A stretch of DNA of 29,191 bases from a virus (IMGVR_UViG_3300005613_000315:1-29191); one strand, 5' to 3'. Positions 1 to 8,811 are shown, counted from the stretch's first letter. Notes: generated by a model not told the origin, from the letters alone. Numbers and translations are program-made.

Positions 1-123
1 ACCATCTATCTTCATGGCCACAGCATCCTCTACAAACTCACGTGTAGCACCTAATTCTTCGCTTATTTTAGACAATTCCTCCTCTGTTTTATCCATAAGA
101 TCAAGTAAGACCTTCTTCGGATC
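1..123. repeat. Terminal direct repeat, left copy (circular-genome overlap)
   Basis: These 123 bases are identical to 29069-29191. A tail-fibre reading frame runs through the repeat without interruption when the ends are joined, so this is most simply the overlap of a circular or circularly permuted genome linearised by assembly. A true short direct terminal repeat is less likely, because it would cut an otherwise intact gene. Confidence 0.95.
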
Positions 124-177
124 ATCGTCTACTTGTAGGATTCTCTGTATGCGTTTTATTTTGTCCTCTCTTGACAT
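1..177 (-). CDS. N-terminal part of collagen-like tail fibre (continues at the window's right end)
   Basis: Fifty-nine codons from an ATG at 177-175 read leftward to base 1 and stay in frame with the gene at 27287-29191 once the circle is closed. The extra N-terminus is short, charged and probably helical (begins MSREDKIKRIQRIL). It gives a full protein of 652 residues instead of the 625 that begin at the internal ATG at 29164. No Shine-Dalgarno precedes the ATG, as for most late genes here. The N-terminus probably attaches the fibre to the virion (inference). Confidence 0.8.
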   Translation of the reverse strand, partial: MSREDKIKRIQRILQVDDDPKKVLLDLMDKTEEELSKISEELGATREFVEDAVAMKIDG

Positions 178-210
178 ATTTGGAGAATTATGGTGTAATC
201 TCTATATAAT

Positions 211-227
211 TACTAACCGTTTGTATA
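211..227. promoter_or_regulatory. Shared 17-bp element, copy 1
   Basis: TACTAACCGTTTGTATA matches 21678-21694 at 16 of 17 positions. There it overlaps the spacer and -10 of an early promoter. Here the -35 is not conserved, so this looks more like a protein-binding site than a second copy of the promoter. It lies 34 bases upstream of the start of the collagen-like fibre gene (- strand) and could regulate it. Confidence 0.45.
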
Positions 228-322
228 TGAACAACTTTCTAAGTTTTCTTTGGTGCACATTAATCGTTTTGTTTGGAATCGCAATCAACCTACTTCTTTG
301 GGGTTGGATTTTACTATTCTGA
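227..322 (+). CDS. Possible 31-residue single-TM peptide
   Basis: A tiny frame beginning MNNFLSFLWC and made almost entirely of Leu, Ile, Phe, Trp and Val: one transmembrane helix and nothing else. It lies on the + strand in the only gap between two leftward structural genes and overlaps the 3' end of the internal-protein gene by 9 bases. Its ATG sits within the end of a 17-base motif shared with the early promoter region (211-227). There is no Shine-Dalgarno. A hydrophobic frame this short can arise by chance, so the call is weak. If real it would be a holin-like or other small membrane peptide. Confidence 0.25.
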   Translation: MNNFLSFLWCTLIVLFGIAINLLLWGWILLF

Positions 323-1774
323 AACCGTTTCAGCCGTTGCACCTTCTAAAAACTTCTGGAACATAATTTTTTTCGTAGGTGATAGATTGTTAAAGTAATT
401 TCCAAGTTTAGCTAGATTTGTCAAAAACGGTGTTGAGGTCAAAAACTTCTTGGCAGCAATGGCAGCACCACCTGTACTAACTCCTTCTGCTGCTGTAGCA
501 CCAACTCCGACAAGTAAGTCGGTTAAACCAATATTACCAACAAAAGGAATGGCACCCCTTCCTTCTCCCAAAGAAGCCTGGCGATCCAGTGCTTTTTTGA
601 TTTGTAAATAGACTGCTTGCTTTTTGTTTAGGTCTTTTACCTCTGGAATAATCTTTTCAATCTCAGTCTTAAGTGCTCTGGCAACTTGCTTTTGTGCTTC
701 TGCCTTAACAGGATTCTCTAGAACCCCTTTACCATAAGATTTTTGTATTAGTTGATATATATCTCTTTTGAGAACATTAGCCTGTGCAGGAGTCAATTCC
801 TTACCTATAGCAAGTACATCCTGTCCAATTTCATCAATTGTGTTTAGTGCTCTGCTTTCACCTGGGATCTTTGCGTATGCATCTTTTAGACTATTAAGGT
901 GGTCCACCAATGCTGAAGTCTTAATTTTTCCAGACTTCGCCCTTAACAAGTCATCCATTTGTACCTCTATCTGCTGAATAACCTTTCCAGCCTTCTGTGC
1001 TAATTGCTCTTTGGAAACTGCAGTTAAACCTGTTTGTGCTGCCTTGGCAGGTAAATCAGGATCTTTTTTAACTACCGACGAGGTTCTCTTTAGAAGGCCC
1101 GCCCATGAGTTTTCTGGAATCTTGCTTAGTGGCTTAAGTACTTGCCCCGCAATAGGAAAAGCACCTGCAAATGCACCTGCTATTGCAGAATCTTGTCCAA
1201 GTTCTCCTGTTTGTAGTGCGGTCTGCCCACCAACAGTAATGACCTCAGTACCAATTCTTCCACCCAGCTTAGCTGCCTTACCAGCACGTGTGATCGCTGG
1301 AATTTTTGCAACTTTAGTTGAAGCTCCACCTGGAATCAAAAACTCTCCAATTTGCTCAAGAGTAAAGCCAATCTTTTCAGCAGTACCTTGTGGAGTAGTA
1401 AGTTGTCCTGGTGCCAGATCAAGTGCTCTTTCCACATCACCAGTTAGCTCTTGTGCAGCCGTAAGTTCTTCTTTTTCTACAAGACCTAATGCACGAGCAG
1501 GAGCAGACACAACCTTTTCGCCAAGTGTCGCTGCGCCCTTAACAGTGCTAAGAATACCCTTTCCTATACCAGAAAAGAATCCAGCAACACCTTTCCCCGC
1601 CTTCTCAATAAAACCATTATCTTCTTCCGTTCGAGATAGTCCACGACTTTTTGCCTCTTGCAATTTTTCCTCAAAAGATTTACTAGGGGCTACGGTTTTT
1701 TTGACAGACCGCCCAGCAAGAGAAGATCGGACAACGTTACGAGCAATTATTTCTTCTTGTGGTGTTAATGCCAT
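314..1774 (-). CDS. Putative internal virion / DNA-ejection protein
   Basis: 486 residues, no family recognised with certainty. The N-terminal 60 residues are basic and polar. Residues about 60-110 and 150-215 are Gly/Ala-rich amphipathic or hydrophobic stretches (for example AGFFSGIGKG and GAFAGAFPIAGQVL). Residues about 240-400 are predicted long helices with many Lys, Glu and Gln. A further hydrophobic Gly/Ala segment lies near 410-440. This mix of membrane-active segments and long helices is typical of podovirus ejection proteins that enter the host envelope. It follows the M23-domain protein by 4 bases in the same leftward operon, as ejection proteins often do. The role is inferred from composition and position. 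It is the last gene before a 136-bp gap upstream of the fibre gene. Confidence 0.5.
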   Translation of the reverse strand: MALTPQEEIIARNVVRSSLAGRSVKKTVAPSKSFEEKLQEAKSRGLSRTEEDNGFIEKAGKGVAGFFSGIGKGILSTVKGAATLGEKVVSAPARALGLVEKEELTAAQELTGDVERALDLAPGQLTTPQGTAEKIGFTLEQIGEFLIPGGASTKVAKIPAITRAGKAAKLGGRIGTEVITVGGQTALQTGELGQDSAIAGAFAGAFPIAGQVLKPLSKIPENSWAGLLKRTSSVVKKDPDLPAKAAQTGLTAVSKEQLAQKAGKVIQQIEVQMDDLLRAKSGKIKTSALVDHLNSLKDAYAKIPGESRALNTIDEIGQDVLAIGKELTPAQANVLKRDIYQLIQKSYGKGVLENPVKAEAQKQVARALKTEIEKIIPEVKDLNKKQAVYLQIKKALDRQASLGEGRGAIPFVGNIGLTDLLVGVGATAAEGVSTGGAAIAAKKFLTSTPFLTNLAKLGNYFNNLSPTKKIMFQKFLEGATAETVSE

Positions 1775-1778
1775 ATAT

Positions 1779-4025
1779 TTACGCTATAGTGTTAATTCTT
1801 GTATCACCAAGCAGTGTTGCAACCTCTCTTGGAGAGAAGTAACTTCCGTCTGGCTTCTTAATAGTAATATCTAGGTGTGTACCTCTACCAGCAGCAATCT
1901 GACTTGGAGTAAGGCCCTCGCCTGCTGATCCAAGCACTGTTCCAGTATTTCCCTGTTTTCCAAGCAATTGCCCTGGTCTTATGGTGTCACCAGGCTGAAC
2001 AGCTATTTCATCTAGATGACTGATCCACATTTCACTCCCATCTTGCAATTGCACCTTAACTTGGTTTCCAAAACCTCCATTTTGTCCTGCAAAAGTCACT
2101 TGTCCAAGAGTTGGAGATGGTACATCTACTCCCTTACCTCCCTCTAGAACAAAGTCTAACCCGTGTGGCCATGCACTTGACCCATCGATTCCAGTAACGG
2201 TCCCTGTGCCAAGCATGCTTAAGCTTGTTCTTCCATTGTCTAGTTTGTCTACCACGGACGAAATCTTCACTGGCTGAGAAAAAGACTCTTGCTCTAGGAT
2301 TCTGAGTAATTCAAACTCTTCTGCCTCTGGAAGATTTTCCTGTAATTGTAAAACCACATCTTCGTATTCTGGTCGATTATCAATCAAATCACTAAGAGAT
2401 CGATACGATTGATTTAGAGGTGAGAGCTTGACCTGCACTTCTGTAGATGCAACGTCAGCCCCTGGAGTTAGGTAAGTTCTGATAACTCGATCAGCTGGAA
2501 CACCAAAAGAAACTGCTTCATTTTCATAAAATGTAACTGCTTGAAGATAGTTTTGAAGCTTTGGCTCATAAATGTTTCGAGACTGTTTTACAAAATCCTC
2601 TCTTTGGGATTGCGTCAATCGCTCTCCAGAAGCAACTCTATTATACTGTGCTCTAATTCTTTCTGGGATGCTACCCGCGTTTTGTGCATTTGCGAACTCA
2701 CCCTCACGAACAACAGAGCCTGGATCAAGCATTTTCATGAAGCTAAAGATCAAAGACAGGTCACCTGCAGCTGAAGGTTCTGCTGCTGCAGCCTCGATTT
2801 TATCGTATGCATCACGAATATCAATGTATCCCTTAATATCTGGATCTGCAGCTGCTTCCTTTCTGAGTTTAAACAGTAGATCAGTCTGCTCCTCGTTTAA
2901 AGAACCAACTGTTCCCTCGGCGATACGTAACCCGTAAGCCTCACCCTTGGTTGTTCCAAATGGAACTCCTAGCGCCTTAGCATCGCTAATGCTGAGCAAT
3001 TTATCCATTTCAGACTTCTTTGGTTTGTCAAAAATAATATTCCCATCTTGGTCAATAATAGTCTGCCCCTCTGAAACAGAGAGAGTTTTTCTTTCTCCAG
3101 GCATTGAAGCTACAAAGTCACCAACGACTCCAGTTGCTTCTTCTAGGTTTTGTGCCCTAAACACCTGATTTGTAATTTCAGATCCTGCACCAGCTTGAGC
3201 CATTTGCAGTGCAATATCTGCTATTTGCTGTTCCCGATTTTCAGCACGCTCTATAGCACGTTTACGTTCTGCAAGCTGAAACTGCAACTCCTCCGCCTTC
3301 TTTTTATCAGCCCTGCTTAAATCTTCTTTATTAAACTCTAGTCCTAGCTGTAGCATCTGTATTTGTTGCTTGAGAGGCTCATATTTGACGTCTAAGGCCT
3401 GTTGTACCCTCTGTTGGGCTAAAGATAGGTTTCCTTGTAAAACAGACGCCTGAGCGGCTAATTGCAGACTTTGTACTGCTTTATCTCTTTGAGCACGTGT
3501 GAGCTGTCCTTGTACTATTGTTTTAGGTACTCCAGCCTCTTGTCCTGCAATTTCAATTTCTTTAGCTTGAGACTCAAGACCTAGAGCTTGGATCTGTCCT
3601 GCAATACCAGTTAGTTGCTCTGTAAGGTCTCTAACACCTTCTTGCTGTTCAAGTTGCTGTTTTGTAGCTCCCTGCTGACCTAAATCACGTACAGCCTCAA
3701 GTAGGTCACCTCTAAGAGAACCCCTTTCAGCCTCAAGCTGCTCTTGCTGTTGTGAAGGTGCGAAAAGCTCTGAAGTCCTCTGTTTAATCTCTTCTGCCAA
3801 TGCTTGTCCAGTTGGTACAGGTGTTGTTGGTTGCACTTCTGGCAACTTAACCTCTGGCTGTGGCTGAAGATCATCTGGTGTTAATTCAGATGGTGTTTGT
3901 TGATTAGCTAAACGAGCAGACACTTTCATGAAGTCACCTACGTCTGCCACGGTAGGCATACGTCCAAATTCTTCAAAGAAAGCCTGCTCCGTTGGTGTTT
4001 TAGTTGTGGTTTCTCCGTTAGCCAT
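1779..4025 (-). CDS. Virion protein with C-terminal M23-like peptidase domain
   Basis: 748 residues. About 40-290 is Gln/Glu/Leu-rich and strongly coiled-coil. About 300-560 is mixed and uncharacterised. The last ~130 residues form a LytM/M23-type beta domain: HGLDF at 621-625, ISHLDEI around H670, then a PGD...GQLLGKQGNTG core and THLDITI at 716-722. M23 enzymes cleave peptide cross-links of peptidoglycan, and a virion-bound copy would open the wall during DNA entry. Two metal sites look altered: the first motif has H-x2-D rather than H-x3-D, and the final HxH reads H717-L-D719. The starting context is AAATATGGC with no Shine-Dalgarno. It could alternatively be a tape-measure-like protein with a lysin tip. 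Confidence 0.7.
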   Translation of the reverse strand: MANGETTTKTPTEQAFFEEFGRMPTVADVGDFMKVSARLANQQTPSELTPDDLQPQPEVKLPEVQPTTPVPTGQALAEEIKQRTSELFAPSQQQEQLEAERGSLRGDLLEAVRDLGQQGATKQQLEQQEGVRDLTEQLTGIAGQIQALGLESQAKEIEIAGQEAGVPKTIVQGQLTRAQRDKAVQSLQLAAQASVLQGNLSLAQQRVQQALDVKYEPLKQQIQMLQLGLEFNKEDLSRADKKKAEELQFQLAERKRAIERAENREQQIADIALQMAQAGAGSEITNQVFRAQNLEEATGVVGDFVASMPGERKTLSVSEGQTIIDQDGNIIFDKPKKSEMDKLLSISDAKALGVPFGTTKGEAYGLRIAEGTVGSLNEEQTDLLFKLRKEAAADPDIKGYIDIRDAYDKIEAAAAEPSAAGDLSLIFSFMKMLDPGSVVREGEFANAQNAGSIPERIRAQYNRVASGERLTQSQREDFVKQSRNIYEPKLQNYLQAVTFYENEAVSFGVPADRVIRTYLTPGADVASTEVQVKLSPLNQSYRSLSDLIDNRPEYEDVVLQLQENLPEAEEFELLRILEQESFSQPVKISSVVDKLDNGRTSLSMLGTGTVTGIDGSSAWPHGLDFVLEGGKGVDVPSPTLGQVTFAGQNGGFGNQVKVQLQDGSEMWISHLDEIAVQPGDTIRPGQLLGKQGNTGTVLGSAGEGLTPSQIAAGRGTHLDITIKKPDGSYFSPREVATLLGDTRINTIA

Positions 4026-4028
4026 ATT

Positions 4029-5582
4029 TTATGCATTATGTGTTTCGTATTCTACATCTATTCGTCGAATAGCTGCTGCAGTATCTGAAAGGTTTGTATG
4101 TGTAAAAAGCAGCCCCAAATAGAAACTATCTACATTATTAATTGTTTTAGTAAAAGTTATCCTCTCAACATCACCGTAATCTGAATAAGTAAACTCAGTG
4201 TTTATTAAATCATTGTTGTTACTAGTAGCAGCCTGTGAATTGTTAAACCCCTTAACAAAATGCAAATAAAACTTTGCTCCAGTACCCCACTGAGAAAGAT
4301 AAATATGGAACTTAGTGATCGTACTGTTTGGTTCAACAGTGAAAAGTCTAGACCTCCAATAGGGATCTACACCACCAATACCATTCCAATATTTATTGAT
4401 GTCTAGTTTTAGAATTTTATCTGAACCACTAATAGTAGAACCACAATAAAGAAATCGAGATGCTAGGTTTTTTACCATTCCAACATCTGAAGCTTTTGTA
4501 GCATCAGTGGGACGCGCTCGATCATGGACAGCAACACCATCTAAACATGCAAGCTTACCTACACCGTTGGTACCTTGAGGAGCAAAATGAATCTTATCCT
4601 CAAACATTCCGACACTCCCGTATCTTGGTGGTTCTCCTAGGTGTGTTGTTTCTACTACGTTTTCAAAAACAGAACCATTAAAGATCTTTACCTTTTGCGT
4701 GGCGTCTCGTCCAATAGTCCAAGCATACAATATCCCGTTGTGCACAATAGAGGCATTTACACTACTATCTTCCAGGTCATAAACGAAATCAGGTTGAGTA
4801 GAGCTAAAATCCCACAAAATAAGTTTAGATTCACCCAAAGAAAAGTCAGAGAAAACACTGTCCTTATCGCACAAGATCGCCATTCTGTCTCCGTAATTTT
4901 CCATGGTTCTCACAGTAAACCCAGGGGTTACCTGAAATGCCTGGTAGTCTACCTCATCACTTGAATCATCCCACCGAGCTATATAATTTCCATTTGCAAT
5001 ATATACAAGCCCATCCTTACCTAGTACAAGCTTGTGTGGGACACCGTTTGTAAGTGCTGAGCCATTAGTTTGAGTAGTTACAACCGTAGAAAGCCAATCA
5101 TCATCATAGGTACCAGTGGCCTTATCCATTCTACCAACATCCCCATCAGTATCATCGTTCCAAGAATAGAGAACATATTCGTCTGTAGAGTTTTTGTACA
5201 CAAGAATATCTTCGCCTGTTAAAGATCCATGACCACCATGAGCAGCAGTAGCATTGTGTGCGTCAATCGCATCGTCCACCCCAAATTGAACAACCCTAGC
5301 ATTGTCAAGAATGGCAAACATCTCTGAATCAGATCTAATAACTCCATTTAGAGGTAACCCTGTTACCCTAGCTCCTGCGTCAGTTAGAGCAGTAAAAGCT
5401 TCACCTGGTGAAATGTGTCCACGTCTGTTTGCACGAAAAAGTGAAATAGCGTTAGAGTTTTCTGCATACTGTCCGTTCGGCATCTCATAAGAGCTAGTCA
5501 ATGTCGTATAAAAATATCGGTTTGATTTACCCCAACCCTGCAGCACACTGTCAGCGTCGATTGTAATTCGCTTTCGTGCCAT
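4029..5582 (-). CDS. Propeller-like tail protein, possible nozzle (gp12-like)
   Basis: 517 residues, rich in Tyr, Trp, Asp and Asn, with recurrent short beta units built on patterns such as GKDGLVYIANGNYIARWDD, GDRMAILCD and NGILYAWTIG, as in beta-propellers. The last 110 residues (VEPNSTITKFHIYLS onward) look like a separate beta-sandwich. There is no signal peptide. It lies in the leftward tail operon, 3 bases before the M23-domain gene. In short-tailed phages a large propeller-containing protein forms the tail nozzle next to the gp11-like adaptor, and position and fold fit that role. This is inference from pattern, not a recognised family match. It starts at TAATATGGC, where the TAA ends the preceding gene. 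Confidence 0.5.
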   Translation of the reverse strand: MARKRITIDADSVLQGWGKSNRYFYTTLTSSYEMPNGQYAENSNAISLFRANRRGHISPGEAFTALTDAGARVTGLPLNGVIRSDSEMFAILDNARVVQFGVDDAIDAHNATAAHGGHGSLTGEDILVYKNSTDEYVLYSWNDDTDGDVGRMDKATGTYDDDWLSTVVTTQTNGSALTNGVPHKLVLGKDGLVYIANGNYIARWDDSSDEVDYQAFQVTPGFTVRTMENYGDRMAILCDKDSVFSDFSLGESKLILWDFSSTQPDFVYDLEDSSVNASIVHNGILYAWTIGRDATQKVKIFNGSVFENVVETTHLGEPPRYGSVGMFEDKIHFAPQGTNGVGKLACLDGVAVHDRARPTDATKASDVGMVKNLASRFLYCGSTISGSDKILKLDINKYWNGIGGVDPYWRSRLFTVEPNSTITKFHIYLSQWGTGAKFYLHFVKGFNNSQAATSNNNDLINTEFTYSDYGDVERITFTKTINNVDSFYLGLLFTHTNLSDTAAAIRRIDVEYETHNA

Positions 5583-5583
5583 A

Positions 5584-5811
5584 TTATCCGTTTGTAATTA
5601 TTCCGTTTTTAACGGTTATTTCGTTAGTTACAGCGCCGCCTGAACTGGTGGCAACATAAAAGGTATTTGTACCCTTTAGGCCACCAGTCAGGTACCTTAG
5701 CTGTTCAGTCTCTCTCACAGAAGAGGTGTACTGCTTAAGTTGATCCATTTCTTTTCGGAGCCTTTCCACTTCCTGCTTCATTGCATCAAATTGTGACTGC
5801 TCGAACGCCAT
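5584..5811 (-). CDS. Small coiled-coil virion protein
   Basis: 75 residues starting MAFEQSQFDAMKQEVERLRK. Residues 5-35 form a clear coiled coil with heptad spacing of Met, Leu and Val. The C-terminal half is Gly/Thr-rich beta (GGLKGTNTFYVATSSGG). The reading frame is open further upstream, but the ATG at 5811 is preferred. It sits in the recurring stop-T-ATG context with the previous gene's TAA, and upstream codons would overlap that gene. A trimerising chaperone or small fibre-associated protein is plausible. The function is unknown. Confidence 0.65.
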   Translation of the reverse strand: MAFEQSQFDAMKQEVERLRKEMDQLKQYTSSVRETEQLRYLTGGLKGTNTFYVATSSGGAVTNEITVKNGIITNG

Positions 5812-5812
5812 A

Positions 5813-6853
5813 TTATATAAATATTGATTTTGGTGTAAATGTTGGGCCGCCTGCTGCATGCTCCACAACAAGTTTAGGGTCTGTGGCTGTCCCAGCCTCA
5901 TCCGCTGAAACAACGTTTGCACGGTTACGGTTACCGTTTGAACCACTAAATGGCGAGTCAATTATGTCATGTCCCTCTCGAACACCAAGTTTGGTAATCC
6001 CAGCCTTTGTAATGTTGCTAATCCCTGTTGCATTAAAAGAAAAATCATTGTACGCCACAGTACTGATAGAACCAAGGTCTATCCTGGCACCTGCATCATG
6101 CATTTCTGTTGGGTTGTCTACCGTATCACCTACCGCATCATAGTCACCAGTTGCTAGATCTGTGTTTGATGCTGGATTTGAAGTAACAATAGCCAGAAAA
6201 TCGTCTCCATCGTTGTCGTCGTTTTGTACACTATCCCCATACAAACTCATTGTAGCGGAACTTACCGTATCTCCAGCGTCAATAGCAGAAGTATCGAAAA
6301 GACAGATGCCTCGTCGAATTCGGAAGGCCCCTCCAGTATCTTTACCAGTTTCAATACGAATTAAAGCCAGTGTACTATTTGCGTCGTTACCAGAGGCATC
6401 ATGTGTTGTGTCCCAACTGGAAGAGGTGTTATCACCGACATGACCATCAACTGTAGTGGTTTCAGGGTCAGGGTCAGGATAAACGGTCGTAGTTGTTCCG
6501 TAGACACCTGCTTTAGCCACGGGCACACCCTGTAGGTGTAATGTGTACTCAAGACCAGGAGCGTAACGCATCAACTCAACAAACTCAGTCCACCTATACC
6601 GAATTACATTTGCCCATTTGGCACCTACACGAAAGTCAGTGATATACTTACCAGGCTCATACTCACTGCGCACAAAGTTTTTACCAATTTGTGTAATTAC
6701 AGGGAAGTTTTTATTAATACAAAGCAAATCTCTACCAGCGTCTGTATTGGTCATCCACAAAAGACTGTTCTGATACCTGTTAAACCACAGGTTTTCGTTC
6801 AGTCTTTTCGGTACGTATTTCCCGTAAAACTGTTGGTCGTATATCTTCGGCAT
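5813..6853 (-). CDS. Tail protein with DNRLRE-like beta-sandwich domain
   Basis: 346 residues. The first ~105 residues are aromatic-rich and likely bind the virion. From about 110 onward comes a domain resembling the DNRLRE/disaggregatase-like beta-sandwich: a TTTVYPDPDPETTTVDGHVG strand region, then RRGICLFDTSAIDAGDTVSS with ATMSLYG following, and a later VAYNDFSFNATGI. Such domains occur in secreted and viral carbohydrate-binding proteins, so a receptor-binding or decoration role is likely. The start overlaps the end of the preceding gene by 74 bases, unusually long here. The N-terminal sequence reads as genuine protein and no better internal ATG is evident. It ends with TAA directly before the next ATG (TAATATG). 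Confidence 0.6.
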   Translation of the reverse strand: MPKIYDQQFYGKYVPKRLNENLWFNRYQNSLLWMTNTDAGRDLLCINKNFPVITQIGKNFVRSEYEPGKYITDFRVGAKWANVIRYRWTEFVELMRYAPGLEYTLHLQGVPVAKAGVYGTTTTVYPDPDPETTTVDGHVGDNTSSSWDTTHDASGNDANSTLALIRIETGKDTGGAFRIRRGICLFDTSAIDAGDTVSSATMSLYGDSVQNDDNDGDDFLAIVTSNPASNTDLATGDYDAVGDTVDNPTEMHDAGARIDLGSISTVAYNDFSFNATGISNITKAGITKLGVREGHDIIDSPFSGSNGNRNRANVVSADEAGTATDPKLVVEHAAGGPTFTPKSIFI

Positions 6854-7124
6854 ACTTTTGTTTATCTATTACTTGTTCTCTGTTTTTTGTGGTCCTTTCC
6901 TCTAGTTTTTGGTTTAGAGCATTTAACACTGAATCAAACTCTTTTTCATGACACTTAAACCACTTCTCTCCCAGCTTTTTAGTTCTTCGGTAGCGTGTCA
7001 CGTCTGCGATCTCCCCATCAGCATCTAGTTCTTTTTTAGTAGTGATAGCACCCTCGTAAAAAACCACTTTCAACCTAAAGGTGTCGTCTACTTTTGTCTG
7101 CCTAGATATCTTATAGTCAATCAT
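6780..7124 (-). CDS. Hypothetical tail-region protein
   Basis: 114 residues, highly charged, not recognised. The first ~45 residues suggest beta structure (DDTFRLKVVFYEGAITTKK). Residues 55-110 are Lys/Glu-rich helices, probably coiled coil. It begins at TAATATGATT immediately after the 561-residue fibre gene and its last 74 bases overlap the next gene in another frame. A role as a small structural or fibre-assembly protein is possible from position only. Confidence 0.6.
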   Translation of the reverse strand: MIDYKISRQTKVDDTFRLKVVFYEGAITTKKELDADGEIADVTRYRRTKKLGEKWFKCHEKEFDSVLNALNQKLEERTTKNREQVIDKQKYAEDIRPTVLREIRTEKTERKPVV

Positions 7125-7125
7125 A

Positions 7126-8811
7126 TTATGGTAATTGGAATCCCATCGTAACTATTAGTCCTTTAGGGGCAGTAGAAGAAATAGCATCAACATCAATGCG
7201 TAGTAGATCATTTTCTGCAACATCGTCATTTGCTGCATCAATAACCGCTGCTGTAGCTGCGGTATCACTTCCAGTTTCTGCTGAGTCAATGGTTATTACA
7301 GTGGAAAGCATATCTGCAGCTTGAGTAAGGTTGTGGATCTGTATGTCTGTAGTTCCTGTAGTTCCTGCACTGATTACCTTAGCATGCACCTCAGTCAAAT
7401 TCATTCCGTCCATCGCGGCAGGTACGTGTGTATAAAACTTTCCATCACCAGTAGCCACATCTGTAGTGAAATCAAATACTACTGCCTGTACATATCTTAT
7501 AGCAAAATTTGAACCTGCCAGACTGTCTGGTGTTACAGCTCTTGTGGCATCAGTCCCTGTTGTAGTTTCTGCAGCAGTTGCTAACTCGACAACACCAGTC
7601 GCAGTAGTTGTAGCAGCATCAGCACCAGTAGCAATTGTAGTAGCGGTAGTAGCATCAAGCGCATCAATATTAGAAAGTGTCATTGTACCAGCACTGTCTG
7701 ATAGAATTGCAGCTCCCCCGAAAGACAAGTTCTTTGAAGCTGCGATGTTTACAGTACCAGTTCCATGAGGAGATAGTTCAATGTTTGCATTACCCGCAGT
7801 TGTCGTAATCTCTACAGTACCAGCGCCAGCATCTAAATTAAGCTTACCAGATCCATTAGGCGCAATAGTAACATCACCATTTGTTGCACTCGTAATAGTG
7901 TTTCCATTTACATCCAAATTACCACCGAGCTGTGGTGTAGTGTCTTCTACTACGTTAGAAAGACCTCCGCCTGCTCCTGGCAGATCATCATAATCAATCT
8001 TTCTCATCCCAACACCATCCTCAAAAATGAGAAGTTTGTCCCCAGAAGCAAAAGCTGTTCTATCTGACACATCTGTTGCAGCTGCCCAATCAACTTCATT
8101 TCCAATATCCAAATTAGAGATAGTATTATTATCTCCATCAATGGTCTTGTTTGTAAGTGTCTGAGCAGCAGTAAGACCAACAAGTTGTTCTGAGACTGTA
8201 GCAGGATCATATACGGTAGCTAACATGTCCCCAGAACCTGATACAGTGTTAAAGTAAAACTCGTTGTTAACAGCATCGTAAGCTAGTACTTGATCATCTG
8301 TAGTCGTTAAATTTGCTGTAGGTACGGCAATAACTGTGAGCTCCTCCGATCCATCATGGTACTTAATAAGGCCTGTGTGGTCTGTAATTGTAGTATCCAC
8401 TGCTACCTCACCTGCAGCGTTTACTGTAGGAGCTGCACCATTTGGGATTTCCAAGCTAGTTGCCCCACCAAAGTCATGAACACCTGAATAAACGTCTCCA
8501 TCTGCCATTGCAAAGTCTGAAACGTCTGCAATTTGAGCTTCTAGCTCTGCCTTAGAGTCTACCTCCGAAGTTGAACCTCCAGAAATAGCTACAAGTCCTG
8601 TATACGCCGAAACATCAGCTTCTAATCCACCTCGTTCGTGTGCCAGTGTACCAGCATCAATGTTTCCAGCATCCAAAGAACCAAGTAGATTTGCCACTGT
8701 AACTTTCTTAGTTACAGGTGAACCACTTGGATCATCCACAATTGGGAGTAAGTCCCCGCTCGCTGGAGTCGCTCCCAAGGCGTTTAATTCTGTAATTTTT
8801 TGGTCTGCCAT
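7126..8811 (-). CDS. Large beta-rich fibre protein
   Basis: 561 residues. The N-terminus (MADQKITELNALGATPASGD, then LLPIVDDPSGSPVTKKVT) is a type seen at the head of many marine and environmental phage fibre proteins. The middle contains repetitive beta motifs, including LTNKTIDGDNNTISNLDIGN and a run of short strands (GDVTIAPNGSGKLNLDAGAG) typical of trimeric beta-helix shafts. About 435-561 forms a separate beta-sandwich knob (VQAVVFDFTTDVATGDGKFY). Composition is dominated by Thr, Ala, Asp and Gly, with few Cys. It probably forms a tail or head fibre. The start ATATATGGC has no Shine-Dalgarno. Confidence 0.7.
   Translation of the reverse strand: MADQKITELNALGATPASGDLLPIVDDPSGSPVTKKVTVANLLGSLDAGNIDAGTLAHERGGLEADVSAYTGLVAISGGSTSEVDSKAELEAQIADVSDFAMADGDVYSGVHDFGGATSLEIPNGAAPTVNAAGEVAVDTTITDHTGLIKYHDGSEELTVIAVPTANLTTTDDQVLAYDAVNNEFYFNTVSGSGDMLATVYDPATVSEQLVGLTAAQTLTNKTIDGDNNTISNLDIGNEVDWAAATDVSDRTAFASGDKLLIFEDGVGMRKIDYDDLPGAGGGLSNVVEDTTPQLGGNLDVNGNTITSATNGDVTIAPNGSGKLNLDAGAGTVEITTTAGNANIELSPHGTGTVNIAASKNLSFGGAAILSDSAGTMTLSNIDALDATTATTIATGADAATTTATGVVELATAAETTTGTDATRAVTPDSLAGSNFAIRYVQAVVFDFTTDVATGDGKFYTHVPAAMDGMNLTEVHAKVISAGTTGTTDIQIHNLTQAADMLSTVITIDSAETGSDTAATAAVIDAANDDVAENDLLRIDVDAISSTAPKGLIVTMGFQLP

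Noticed and set aside
209-240. A full second copy of the early promoter at 200-230
   Set aside because: Only the spacer and -10 portion is conserved. The -35 position reads TCTATA, so the shared part is better seen as a binding site.
1011-1874. A 287-codon open frame on the + strand
   Set aside because: It lies opposite the internal-protein and M23-domain genes. Its product is Ser/Pro/Ala/Cys-rich with no fold cues, as expected for the reverse of a coding strand.
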